Shown here in pieces: positions 32,760 through 40,217 of a stretch of 64,000 nucleotides of DNA. This DNA is from Gordonia liuliyuniae. Lineage in GTDB: Bacteria; Actinomycetota; Actinomycetes; Mycobacteriales; Mycobacteriaceae. The notes under the pieces are model-generated. The model made no database searches and had not been told where the DNA came from. It worked only from the letters and a program-made list of their open reading frames with translations. Position 1 is the first letter of the stretch, and each line of letters opens with the position of its first letter. Location of the stretch: contig NZ_JAKKOT010000003.1 of assembly GCF_021739025.1 (NCBI RefSeq), positions 372,001-436,000 on the forward strand, read 5' to 3'. Both the position numbers and the translations under genes were made by a program.

Positions 32760-33980
32760 GTGGCGACTGTCTCTGCACTCAGACGATTGGCCTCGAGGCC
32801 GTCCCCGGACGGTGTCGAGGCCAGTCGCCGTCGTGGGCGCCGGCCATCGGTCGAACACGACCGCATCGTCATCGTCATGGCGACGATCATCGCCGTCGGA
32901 TACGTCGTCTACCTGATCGTGACGCTGCCCGCGATGCTCGTCGAGGCCAACGGAGTGGTCGCGGGCTGGTATCCGATCGTCGGCACGATCCTCGCGTTCG
33001 GTCCCGGCCTGGCACTGCTCGCGGTCCGGTGGGCGCGGGCCCCGCAACGTCGCGCGCTCGTCACCGCGATCGCTTGTCCGGTCGGCGCCGTGGCCGCCGC
33101 CGGGGTGTGGGGGCTGGCCGGTGTCGGCGAGTCGGCCGAGCCCGCCGTGTGGATGCTCGACTTCGTCGGGCTGGCCGCGGTCGCGGTGGCCATCGTCCGA
33201 CCAGTACGCGAAGCGCTCCTCGTGCTCGTCGTGTGCAAGAGCGCCGCGGCGTACACCGCGCTCGCCCACAGCCCCGGCGTCGATGTCGGGGCGATGGCCC
33301 GCGAAGCGGTCTTCGGGATGCTGTTCACCTCGGCGTTCGTCTACGTGACGTCGATGGTGGTGCGTGCTGGCGCATCGTTGGACGCGTCCCGGTCCGAAGC
33401 CGCCGACCTGGTGGCGGCGAGCGTGCGTAACGACGAGCTCACCCGGTTCGACGGGTTGATCCACGACCACGTCATCTCCACCCTCGTCGCCGTCGGCGCC
33501 GATCGGCGAGACCCGAGAGTCGTCGACCTCGCGTCGTCTGCGCTGGCGCGACTGGACGCACTCGCCGGCCACGACGGCGACGACGAACAGGTGTCCGGCA
33601 CCGAGCTCGTCGCCCGGATCCGCACCGCGATCGACTCGACCGTCGAGACCGTGGTCCACGTCGACACGTCGACGGCATCGTCGTTCGATTCGTCGACGGT
33701 CCGCGCACTGTCGGAGGCGGTCGGCGAGGCGGTCCGGAACTCCCGAACACATGCGGGCGCCGACGCCGACGTCATGGTCGCCATCGACGTCGCAGACGGT
33801 CGAGTGTCGGTGGTGGTCGCCGACGACGGGATCGGATTCGATCCCACCGAGGTCGCCAACGACCGACTCGGCCTGCGATCGAGTGTGCGGTACCGGATGG
33901 ACTCGGTGGGCGGCTGGTCTCGGGTGCGCAGCGCACCCGGGCGGGGGACGACCGTCGAGGTCGGCTGGGCGCGACCGTGA
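32760..33980 (+). CDS. Membrane sensor histidine kinase-like protein (pair C kinase)
   Basis: 406 residues: an Arg-rich N-terminus, about six hydrophobic segments in 36-200, a DHp-like helix with His235 (DGLIHDHVISTL), and HATPase_c with an N-box (EAVRN), G1 (VADDGIGFDP) and G2 (SAPGRGT). The layout is the same as the kinase at 24,425. GTG 32,760 is the only start keeping a reasonable length and lies 31 bases after the receiver-less LuxR gene; the ribosome site is weak. Its stop overlaps the partner's GTG as GTGA. The context points to a regulator-kinase-partner signalling unit. Confidence 0.86.
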   Translation: MATVSALRRLASRPSPDGVEASRRRGRRPSVEHDRIVIVMATIIAVGYVVYLIVTLPAMLVEANGVVAGWYPIVGTILAFGPGLALLAVRWARAPQRRALVTAIACPVGAVAAAGVWGLAGVGESAEPAVWMLDFVGLAAVAVAIVRPVREALLVLVVCKSAAAYTALAHSPGVDVGAMAREAVFGMLFTSAFVYVTSMVVRAGASLDASRSEAADLVAASVRNDELTRFDGLIHDHVISTLVAVGADRRDPRVVDLASSALARLDALAGHDGDDEQVSGTELVARIRTAIDSTVETVVHVDTSTASSFDSSTVRALSEAVGEAVRNSRTHAGADADVMVAIDVADGRVSVVVADDGIGFDPTEVANDRLGLRSSVRYRMDSVGGWSRVRSAPGRGTTVEVGWARP

Positions 33981-35035
33981 CCGGGCCGGACATTCAGGTG
34001 CCAGACATCTGGTGGCGGGGACGTCCGCGCGACGACGCGTCGGCGATCGTCGGGTTGCAGACGCCGCAGGTGATGATCGGGGCGGTCATCGTCTGGGCAG
34101 GGTTCGTCGTCCTCGGTCTCAGCGGAGGAGGGCTCCAGTGGCCGGCCCTGTACGCGGTGTCGTTCATCGGCACGGGGGCGGCGTGGGCAATCGCGCTGCG
34201 CGCTCCCGGCACTCCGATGGCTCGGTCGTCGGCGGCCGCTGTCGTGGTCCTCGAGACCGCAGCCGTCGTCGGGGTGATTGCGGCCGTCGAACCTCTGGTG
34301 CGCGGACCGCTCATGCCGTGCGCGGGCGCCACCGCGATCGTCGGCGCCCTGCTGTGTCTGCGGGGGAGGGTCGACGTCGCGTGGATATCGTTCGTGGTCT
34401 CGACCTCGGCCATCGGGGTGGCGGGGATGGTCCGCGCCGACTCCGGTGAATATCTGGTGATCATGACCCCGGGCAACCTCGGGGTCCTCGTCCTGATGAC
34501 GGTGTTCGCGACGGTGATCGGCCCGCGCGCCGAGCAGATCTTCGCGCTGCGTCGACAGGCTCGCCGGGAGAGTGCGGCGTTCGCCGTCCGCGCCGTCCGC
34601 GACCAGCAGTTGGCGCGTCTGGACGAGCGAGTGCGGCCGCTGCTGCAGTCGATCGCGGCGGGGGAAATCCTCGACGACGAGCAACTGGCGCACTGCCGGC
34701 TCGTCGAAGCCCAGCTACGGGACCGGATCCGCGCACCAGGACTCGATGTTCCCGCGCTGGCAGACGCCGCATGGGCGGCGCGCAAGCGCGGGGTCCGCGT
34801 CCTCCTCCTCGACGACCACACCGACCCCACCGTCGCGGACGAGCCCACGCTCGCCGTCGTGGGCGACGATCGTGCCCGACTCGTCGAGAGGGTGTGGGCC
34901 GCGGGGACGGCCGCGCTCGATCAGGCGGAGCCAGGCGCAGATGTCACCGTCCGGCTGCTGCCCGCCGGACGTGCGGTCGCGGCGACGATCTCCGTCGCCG
35001 CCGACGGCACGGTCAGCTTGCAGGAGTTCGCGTGA
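33977..35035 (+). CDS. Membrane partner protein of pair C kinase, unknown function
   Basis: 352 residues: hydrophobic segments in about 30-183, then the partner-family C-terminal domain with LDERVRP (215-221), Leu-x-Glu-x-x-LRD (242-249), IRAPGLDVP, AARKRGV (267-273) and LDD (278-280). It is the clearest member beside the protein at 25,660. No ATPase motifs are present. GTG 33,977 overlaps the kinase stop by four bases. The same kinase-then-partner order occurs three times in this window, implying an obligate functional pair. The gene ends about 55 bases before the ribosomal operon promoter. Confidence 0.8.
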   Translation: MTGPDIQVPDIWWRGRPRDDASAIVGLQTPQVMIGAVIVWAGFVVLGLSGGGLQWPALYAVSFIGTGAAWAIALRAPGTPMARSSAAAVVVLETAAVVGVIAAVEPLVRGPLMPCAGATAIVGALLCLRGRVDVAWISFVVSTSAIGVAGMVRADSGEYLVIMTPGNLGVLVLMTVFATVIGPRAEQIFALRRQARRESAAFAVRAVRDQQLARLDERVRPLLQSIAAGEILDDEQLAHCRLVEAQLRDRIRAPGLDVPALADAAWAARKRGVRVLLLDDHTDPTVADEPTLAVVGDDRARLVERVWAAGTAALDQAEPGADVTVRLLPAGRAVAATISVAADGTVSLQEFA

Positions 35036-35091
35036 ACCCTCATCGGACTCGACTCGCTCGGGGCGGCTCGTGATTGACGGTGGCTAGGAAT

Positions 35092-35121
35092 TTGTCCCTG
35101 ACCGGCCGTTTCGCCTACACT
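35092..35121 (+). promoter_or_regulatory. Promoter of the rplN half of the spc operon
   Basis: TTGTCC (35,092-35,097) and TACACT (35,116-35,121), spaced 18 bases apart, form a good vegetative promoter. The block TACACTAGAGCGGTTGCCTG (35,116-35,135) recurs almost unchanged before rpsH at 54,168. A leader of about 160 bases precedes rplN and holds no convincing gene. Confidence 0.8.
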
Positions 35122-35289
35122 AGAGCGGTTGCCTGCGGTGCGTGCACCGCGAGCCGGCATGCGAACCCACTGGCATGGAGCCGTTCACGCGGCGAAATAC
35201 CAGGCAGGCGCATGTTTCGGTGGCGGCAGACCATGTGCGTCGGGTCGGAAATCCGGCGGACATAGAAATCCAGGTCAAGGAGACAAGCA

Positions 35290-35658
35290 GTGATTCAGCA
35301 GGAATCCCGCGTGCGCGTCGCCGACAACACCGGTGCCAAGGAAGTCCTTTGCATCCGTGTCCTCGGTGGTTCGGCGCGTCGTTATGCAGGCGTTGGCGAC
35401 GTCATTGTCGCCACCGTCAAGGACGCCATCCCCGGCGGAAACGTGAAGAAGGGTGAGGTCGTCAAGGCCGTCATCGTTCGCACCACCAAGGAGCGTCGCC
35501 GCCCCGACGGTTCGTACATCAAGTTCGACGAGAACGCCGCAGTGCTTCTCAAGAACGAGAGCGACCCGCGCGGCACCCGCATCTTCGGCCCGGTCGGCCG
35601 TGAACTTCGCGACAAGCGCTTCATGAAGATCGTGTCGCTCGCACCGGAGGTGATCTGA
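35290..35658 (+). CDS. rplN: 50S ribosomal protein L14
   Basis: 122 residues, the normal length. L14 sits on the large-subunit face that contacts 16S rRNA and binds 23S rRNA helix 95. The whole protein matches the family: [20 protein letters not shown] at the N-terminus, then [20 protein letters not shown] and SLAPEV at the end. GTG 35,290 has AAGGAG seven bases upstream. It opens the rplN-rplX-rplE-rpsN unit. Confidence 0.99.
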   Translation: MIQQESRVRVADNTGAKEVLCIRVLGGSARRYAGVGDVIVATVKDAIPGGNVKKGEVVKAVIVRTTKERRRPDGSYIKFDENAAVLLKNESDPRGTRIFGPVGRELRDKRFMKIVSLAPEVI

Positions 35659-35661
35659 TTC

Positions 35662-35979
35662 ATGAAGATCCACAAGGGTGACACTGTCATCGTCATCGCA
35701 GGCAAGGACAAGGGCGCCAAGGGCAAGGTCATCGAGTCCTACCCGAAGCGCGAGCGCGTTCTCGTCGAAGGCGTCAACCGCATCAAGAAGCACGTCGCAG
35801 ACTCCGCCAACGAGCGCGGCGCGAGCTCCGGCGGCATCGTGACCCAGGAAGCTCCGATCCACGTCTCGAACGTGATGATCGTCGACTCCGAGGGCAACCC
35901 GACCCGCGTCGGCTACCGCGTCGATGACGAGACCGGCAAGAACGTCCGTATCTCGCGCAAGACCGGGAAGGACATCTGA
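35662..35979 (+). CDS. rplX: 50S ribosomal protein L24
   Basis: 105 residues. L24 is an assembly initiator that binds near the 5' end of 23S rRNA. The N-terminal KOW motif is clear ([20 protein letters not shown]), followed by [12 protein letters not shown]. It starts 3 bases after the rplN stop and ends 2 bases before rplE. Confidence 0.99.
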   Translation: MKIHKGDTVIVIAGKDKGAKGKVIESYPKRERVLVEGVNRIKKHVADSANERGASSGGIVTQEAPIHVSNVMIVDSEGNPTRVGYRVDDETGKNVRISRKTGKDI

Positions 35980-35981
35980 AC

Positions 35982-36560
35982 ATGACCGCAACCGAAAAGG
36001 TTCAGCCGCGGCTGAAGCAGCGTTACCGCGAGGAAATCAGGGAAACGCTCAACAACGAGTTCAACTACGCCAACGTGATGCAGATCCCGGGCGTCGTCAA
36101 GGTCGTCGTGAACATGGGTGTCGGTGACGCCGCCCGTGACGCGAAGCTGATCAACGGCGCCGTCGCCGATCTCGCTCTGATCACCGGCCAGCAGCCGGAG
36201 ATCCGTCGCGCTCGCAAGTCGATCGCCCAGTTCAAGCTTCGTGAGGGCATGCCGATCGGCGCCCGCACCACGCTGCGCGGCGACCGCATGTGGGAGTTCC
36301 TCGATCGCCTCGTGTCGATCGCCCTCCCGCGTATCCGCGACTTCCGCGGCCTGAGCGACCGTCAGTTCGACGGCAACGGCAACTACACGTTCGGCCTGAC
36401 CGAGCAGTCGATGTTCCACGAGATCAACATCGACAACATCGACCGGCCGCGCGGCATGGACATCACCGTCGTCACCTCGGCCACCACGGACGACGAAGGC
36501 CGTGCGCTGCTCCGCGCGCTGGGCTTCCCGTTCAAGGACAACAACGCTAAGGACAACTGA
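35982..36560 (+). CDS. rplE: 50S ribosomal protein L5
   Basis: 192 residues. L5 binds 5S rRNA and contacts the P-site tRNA. The typical motifs are present: [40 protein letters not shown] and a C-terminal [11 protein letters not shown]. The start codon lies 2 bases after rplX; rpsN follows 1 base after its stop. Confidence 0.99.
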   Translation: MTATEKVQPRLKQRYREEIRETLNNEFNYANVMQIPGVVKVVVNMGVGDAARDAKLINGAVADLALITGQQPEIRRARKSIAQFKLREGMPIGARTTLRGDRMWEFLDRLVSIALPRIRDFRGLSDRQFDGNGNYTFGLTEQSMFHEINIDNIDRPRGMDITVVTSATTDDEGRALLRALGFPFKDNNAKDN

Positions 36561-36561
36561 C

Positions 36562-36747
36562 ATGGCAAAGAAGGCGCTGGTCAACAAGGCCAACAAGAAG
36601 CCGAAGTTCGCCGTGCGTGCCTACACGCGCTGCAACAAGTGCGGTCGCCCGCACTCGGTCTACCGCAAGTTCGGTCTGTGCCGCGTGTGCCTGCGCGACA
36701 TGGCTCACGCCGGCGAACTGCCGGGCGTGCAGAAGTCGAGCTGGTGA
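36562..36747 (+). CDS. rpsN: 30S ribosomal protein S14, zinc-binding type
   Basis: 61 residues, the short zinc-type S14 (often named rpsZ or rpsN1). The four Cys ligands are in CNKC and CRVC, spaced as usual. S14 is in the 30S head. In the usual spc operon rpsH follows directly; here a double terminator and about 17.6 kb of other genes come first. Start ATG 36,562 is 1 base after the rplE stop. Confidence 0.99.
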   Translation: MAKKALVNKANKKPKFAVRAYTRCNKCGRPHSVYRKFGLCRVCLRDMAHAGELPGVQKSSW

Positions 36748-36767
36748 CACTGCACCGGTGACAACCC

Positions 36768-36796
36768 CTCGGATCCTCTCTCTGCGCTGATCCGAG
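36768..36796 (+). terminator. Hairpin after rpsN
   Basis: CTCGGATC pairs with GATCCGAG (36,789-36,796) across a 13-base loop. It lies 20 bases after the rpsN stop and just before a stronger terminator, so the end of the first spc segment has two hairpins in series. Confidence 0.6.
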
Positions 36797-36808
36797 AACA
36801 CCGCAATA

Positions 36809-36858
36809 ACGCTGTCGGCCCCGTCTCCCTTGTCAGGAGGCGGGGCCGACGGCGTTTT
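36809..36858 (+). terminator. Rho-independent terminator closing the rplN-rpsN unit
   Basis: A long stem, with GCTGTCGGCCCCG opposite CGGGGCCGACGGC, is capped by CTCC/GGAG pairing and followed by GTTTTC. It is a classical intrinsic terminator, which means that rpsH, far downstream, cannot be expressed by simple read-through from the rplN promoter. Confidence 0.88.
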
Positions 36859-36902
36859 CGTGCAACGCGGATGCGGCGTCCAGGGCCTAAGCGCGACAAT
36901 TT

Positions 36903-36916
36903 GATTGCGCACAATC
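36903..36916. promoter_or_regulatory. Inverted repeat at the ohrR start, candidate OhrR operator
   Basis: GATTG-CGCA-CAATC lies 6 bases before the ohrR ATG, inside an AT-rich patch (ACAATTTGATTGCGCACAAT) resembling the AT-rich dyads bound by OhrR proteins. CACAAT (36,910-36,915) could be the -10 of a leaderless transcript. Autoregulation is inferred. Confidence 0.45.
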
Positions 36917-36921
36917 GAGTT

Positions 36922-37389
36922 ATGTGCAACTATGAATGGGTGGATGCAGATCGGAAGCTGGAATCGCAGTTGTGCTTCGCCCTCTACTCGGCGTCGAAGG
37001 TGGCTTCGGGTGCTTACCGCGGAGAACTCGCGGCACTCGGACTCACCTACACCCAGTACGTGACGCTGCTCGCCCTGTGGGACGAGGATGCGGTCACTGT
37101 CCGTGATCTCGGCGACCGACTCCACCTCGACAGCGGCACGCTGTCGCCGCTGATCCGGCGTCTCGAAAAGAGCGGGTACGTCGAGCGACGCCGTGATCAG
37201 TCCGACGAACGCCTGGTCACCGTGCACGTGACCGAGGCGGGACACGCACTGCAGCCCGTGGTCGACGCCGCTCGCGAGCGGGTCTACGAGGGATTCAAGC
37301 TCTCCGTCGACGATGCAGTTTTGCTCCGCGACCTCGCGGTCCGCTTCTGTGAGGCCCACAGTGCACCCAACCCCTCCCAATCGAGTTAG
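36922..37389 (+). CDS. ohrR: OhrR, MarR-family organic-peroxide sensor
   Basis: 155 residues, winged-helix MarR fold. The redox-sensing cysteine of OhrR is present in the signature LESQLCFALYSAS (Cys18), and LTYTQYVTLLALWDED and the recognition region LHLDSGTLSPLIRRLEKSGY follow. In this family, oxidation of that Cys by organic hydroperoxides releases DNA. ATG 36,922 is preferred; an in-frame GTG at 36,940 is possible but would shorten the N-terminal helix. The ohr gene follows 9 bases later in the same direction and is its expected target. Confidence 0.94.
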   Translation: MCNYEWVDADRKLESQLCFALYSASKVASGAYRGELAALGLTYTQYVTLLALWDEDAVTVRDLGDRLHLDSGTLSPLIRRLEKSGYVERRRDQSDERLVTVHVTEAGHALQPVVDAARERVYEGFKLSVDDAVLLRDLAVRFCEAHSAPNPSQSS

Positions 37390-37398
37390 GAACTAACG

Positions 37399-37821
37399 AT
37401 GAATGCCGTCTATATCGCTGAAGCCATCGCGACCGGAGCAGGCCGCGACGGGCGCACCCGCACCGCCGACGCCCGCGTCGATCTGCAACTTGCCGTCCCG
37501 AAGGAGATGGGCGGCTCGGGCGAGGGTGCCAACCCGGAGCAGTTGTTCGCTGCTGGCTATGCGGCCTGTTTCCATTCGGCGCTGCAGATGGTCGCCCGGT
37601 CGCAGAAGGTGGATCTCGGTGACTCGAGCGTCGGAGCCCGGGTCGGCATCGGCCCCAACGGATCCGGTGGATTCGAGCTCACCGTCGCCCTCGAGGTGAT
37701 CATTCCCGATCTCGACCACGACGCTGCGCAGGCCCTCGCGGACGCCGCGCATCAAGTGTGCCCGTACTCGAACGCGGTGCGAGGCAACGTCGACGTAGCC
37801 GTCTCCGTCTCTGACGACTGA
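37399..37821 (+). CDS. ohr: Organic hydroperoxide resistance protein Ohr
   Basis: 140 residues, OsmC/Ohr superfamily. It is a thiol peroxidase reducing organic hydroperoxides. Both catalytic cysteines are visible, in YAACFHSAL (about Cys60) and QVCPYSNAVRGNVDV (about Cys125). GEGANPEQLFAAGYAACF is the Ohr signature. It is cytoplasmic and co-transcribed with ohrR 9 bases upstream. Confidence 0.97.
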   Translation: MNAVYIAEAIATGAGRDGRTRTADARVDLQLAVPKEMGGSGEGANPEQLFAAGYAACFHSALQMVARSQKVDLGDSSVGARVGIGPNGSGGFELTVALEVIIPDLDHDAAQALADAAHQVCPYSNAVRGNVDVAVSVSDD

Positions 37822-37888
37822 ACCGCAGACGCCACCGAATACGCTCGGCCACCGCTCACCGCTCGACCACTGACCTCAAGGAGAACTC

Positions 37889-38884
37889 ATGCGCGCACTC
37901 GTACACGACGAATTCGGCGATCCCGCTACCGTCCTGTCCGTCCGCGACGTCCCGCTTCCCGAACCCCGCCCGGGCCAGGTGCGTGTCCGCACGCTGCTCG
38001 CGCCGATCCACAACCACGACCTCTGGACGGTCAAGGGCGACTACGGCTACAAGCCCAGCCTGCCGGCCGGATCCGGCTCGGAGGCGGTCGGCGTGATCGA
38101 TGCCCTCGGCGACGGTGTCAGCGGTCTTGAAGTCGGGCAGCGCGTGGCCACCGGGTCCGCCTTCGGAACCTGGGCGGAGTACTTCGTCGCGAGTGCGAGC
38201 GGCCTGCTTCCGGTGTCCGACCTCGTTTCCGACGAAGCGGCCGCACAGCTGTTCGCGATGCCCTTCAGTGCGGTGACGCTGCTCGACTACCTCGACGTCG
38301 AGCCGGGCCAATGGGTTATCCAGAACACCGCGAACGGGATGGTCGGACGGCTGGTGGCACAGCTCGCGAAGGCTCGTGGAGTCAATGTCGTCGGCATCGT
38401 CCGTCGATCGGCGGCCGTCGACGAACTCGCCGCGGCCGGCGTCATCGATGTCGTGTCCACCGATACGGACGGCTGGCGAGAGAAGGCAGCGGCGTTCGCC
38501 GGCGAGGCGGGCTTCGCCGCGGCGATCGATTCGATCGGCGGTCCTGCGAGCACCGACCTCGCCGAATTGCTCGGCTTGCGCGGCACACTCGTCTCGTTCG
38601 GTGCGATGAGCGCACCCGGCGCGGGCCAGAAGGCGCTCCTGGAGATCCCGGTCAACGCGGCGATCTTCAAGGAACTCACGGTGAAGGGCTTCTGGGGCCG
38701 CACGGTCAGTCAAGAGATGTCGCTGACCAAGCGCGCGGCGCTGATGCGAGAGGTCATCGACTCCGTCACCACCGGACGCATCACGCTGCCGGTCGACGGC
38801 GTGTTCCCGCTCGCCGAGATCGCCTCTGCGGTCGACGCCAGCGGGACTCCGGGACGGTCGGGCAAGGTCCTGCTTCGGCCGTGA
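37889..38884 (+). CDS. Zinc-independent NADPH:quinone / enoyl reductase-like oxidoreductase
   Basis: 331 residues, medium-chain dehydrogenase/reductase family without zinc ligands. A GroES-like N-terminal domain (about 1-120: GSEAVGVIDALGDGVSGLEV) is followed by a Rossmann domain starting at QNTANGMVGRLVAQLAKARG (about 150-170). The NTANGMVG motif resembles ETR/MECR-type 2-enoyl thioester reductases as much as quinone reductases, so the substrate is open. It starts 67 bases after ohr and is preceded by AAGGAG; it may belong to the same oxidative-stress unit. Confidence 0.87.
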   Translation: MRALVHDEFGDPATVLSVRDVPLPEPRPGQVRVRTLLAPIHNHDLWTVKGDYGYKPSLPAGSGSEAVGVIDALGDGVSGLEVGQRVATGSAFGTWAEYFVASASGLLPVSDLVSDEAAAQLFAMPFSAVTLLDYLDVEPGQWVIQNTANGMVGRLVAQLAKARGVNVVGIVRRSAAVDELAAAGVIDVVSTDTDGWREKAAAFAGEAGFAAAIDSIGGPASTDLAELLGLRGTLVSFGAMSAPGAGQKALLEIPVNAAIFKELTVKGFWGRTVSQEMSLTKRAALMREVIDSVTTGRITLPVDGVFPLAEIASAVDASGTPGRSGKVLLRP

Positions 38885-38909
38885 TCGCATCCGCCGCAAC
38901 GGTGACGGT

Positions 38910-40139
38910 TCACCGTCTGCGGCGTGCGAGGTAGTCGCCGATCGACGCGACCGCCCGCGTCAGGACTTGTTCGTCGGGGAGACAGACGATCCGGAAATGG
39001 TCGGGCTCGGGCCAGTTGAAGCCCGTTCCGTGTGTCACCAGGATGTGCTCGGTGTGCAGCAGGTCGAGCACGAAAGCCTCGTCGTCGGCCACACCGAACA
39101 TCTCACGATCGATCCGAGGGAAGCAGTACAGTGCACCGCGCGGCGGGACGCAGGTGACGCCGGGGATCGCGTTGAGCGCATCGGCGGTCAGTGCGAGTCG
39201 ACGCTCCAGGCTCCCGTCGGGATCGACGATGTCGGCGGGCAGCGGAGAACCGGGTGCGCCCGCGCCGAGTGCGACGGGAATCGCGTACTGGCCGGACACA
39301 TTCGGGCAGACACGCATGTTGGACAGGAGGGTGACGCCTTCGAGCAGATCGGCCGCGCGATGCAGCGGTCCGGTCGCGACCACCCATCCCGCCCGGTAGC
39401 CGCACACCCGGTAGGCCTTCGACAAGCCGCCGAACGTCAGACACAGGACGTCGTCGCCCGCCGTGCGGGCGGCATGGTGGTGGCGGGCGTCGCCGAACAC
39501 GAGCTCTTCGTAGATCTCGTCGCTGAGCAGGATCAGGTCGTGGCGGCGCGCGATGTCGGCGATCCCGCGGACCGTCTCCTCGCTGTAGACGGCGCCCGTC
39601 GGGTTGTTCGGGTTGATCATCACGAGAGCGCGAGTTCGCGGGGTCACCTTCGACTCGATGTCCTCGATGGACGGATTCCATCCGTTGGCCTCGTCGGCCA
39701 GATAATGCACCGGTACCCCGCCGGTGAGGTTCACCGCGCCGGTCCACGTCGGATAGTCGGGGGCGGGCACGAGGATCTCGTCGCCCGGGTTCACCAGCGC
39801 CTGGAGTGTGAGCGTGATGAGCTCGCTGACCCCGTTGCCGAGGAACACGTCGTCGGCAGACACGTCGTCGATGCCGCAGCGCCGATAGTGCTCGGCGACC
39901 GCCTCTCTCGCCTCGGGGATTCCGCGGGAGTCCGAGTACGCCTGCGCGGGAGCGAGGCCGGCGGCGACGGCGTCGACGATCTCGGGGCGGGCCTCGAGTC
40001 CGAACGGGTGCATGTTGCCCAAGTTGAGGCGCAGCACGTCGTGGCCCTCGGCCTCGAGGCGCATGGCCTCGGTGAGGATGGGGCCGCGGACGTCGTAGCG
40101 GACATTACGGAGGCGGTCGGACTGTCGGAACGATGTCAT
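38910..40139 (-). CDS. aspC: PLP-dependent aminotransferase, AspC/AlaA type
   Basis: 409 residues, class I aminotransferase fold. The PLP lysine is in FGGLSKAYRVCGYRAGW; the substrate and cofactor motifs INPNNPTGAVY, SDEIYEELVF and the C-terminal Arg region (FRIVCLP) are present. By recollection it closely resembles M. tuberculosis AspC (Rv0337c), which groups with alanine/aspartate aminotransferases such as E. coli AlaA. The reaction transfers an amino group between an amino acid and 2-oxoglutarate or pyruvate. It is divergent from a MocR-type regulator whose probable operator lies over both promoters. Confidence 0.93.
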   Translation of the reverse strand: MTSFRQSDRLRNVRYDVRGPILTEAMRLEAEGHDVLRLNLGNMHPFGLEARPEIVDAVAAGLAPAQAYSDSRGIPEAREAVAEHYRRCGIDDVSADDVFLGNGVSELITLTLQALVNPGDEILVPAPDYPTWTGAVNLTGGVPVHYLADEANGWNPSIEDIESKVTPRTRALVMINPNNPTGAVYSEETVRGIADIARRHDLILLSDEIYEELVFGDARHHHAARTAGDDVLCLTFGGLSKAYRVCGYRAGWVVATGPLHRAADLLEGVTLLSNMRVCPNVSGQYAIPVALGAGAPGSPLPADIVDPDGSLERRLALTADALNAIPGVTCVPPRGALYCFPRIDREMFGVADDEAFVLDLLHTEHILVTHGTGFNWPEPDHFRIVCLPDEQVLTRAVASIGDYLARRRR

Positions 40140-40156
40140 ACGGCTATTCCACCCGC

Positions 40157-40206
40157 GAAGTGGCCATCATGGTAGATCCACTTCTGTCATTATCGCAGGA
40201 CCACTA
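40157..40206. promoter_or_regulatory. Candidate MocR operator between divergent aminotransferase and regulator genes
   Basis: GAAGTGG (40,157-40,163) and CCACTTC (40,178-40,184) form an inverted repeat. A further CCACTA begins at 40,201, 23 bases after the second copy, giving a direct repeat. MocR/PdxR regulators usually bind combined direct and inverted repeats of this kind. The 78-base gap also contains both promoters. Confidence 0.5.
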
Positions 40207-40217
40207 TTCTGGGTTCC

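Noticed and set aside
35174-35456. A leader-peptide frame upstream of and overlapping rplN
   Set aside because: The ATG at about 35,174 has no ribosome site and the frame runs deep into rplN in another frame; composition is not protein-like.
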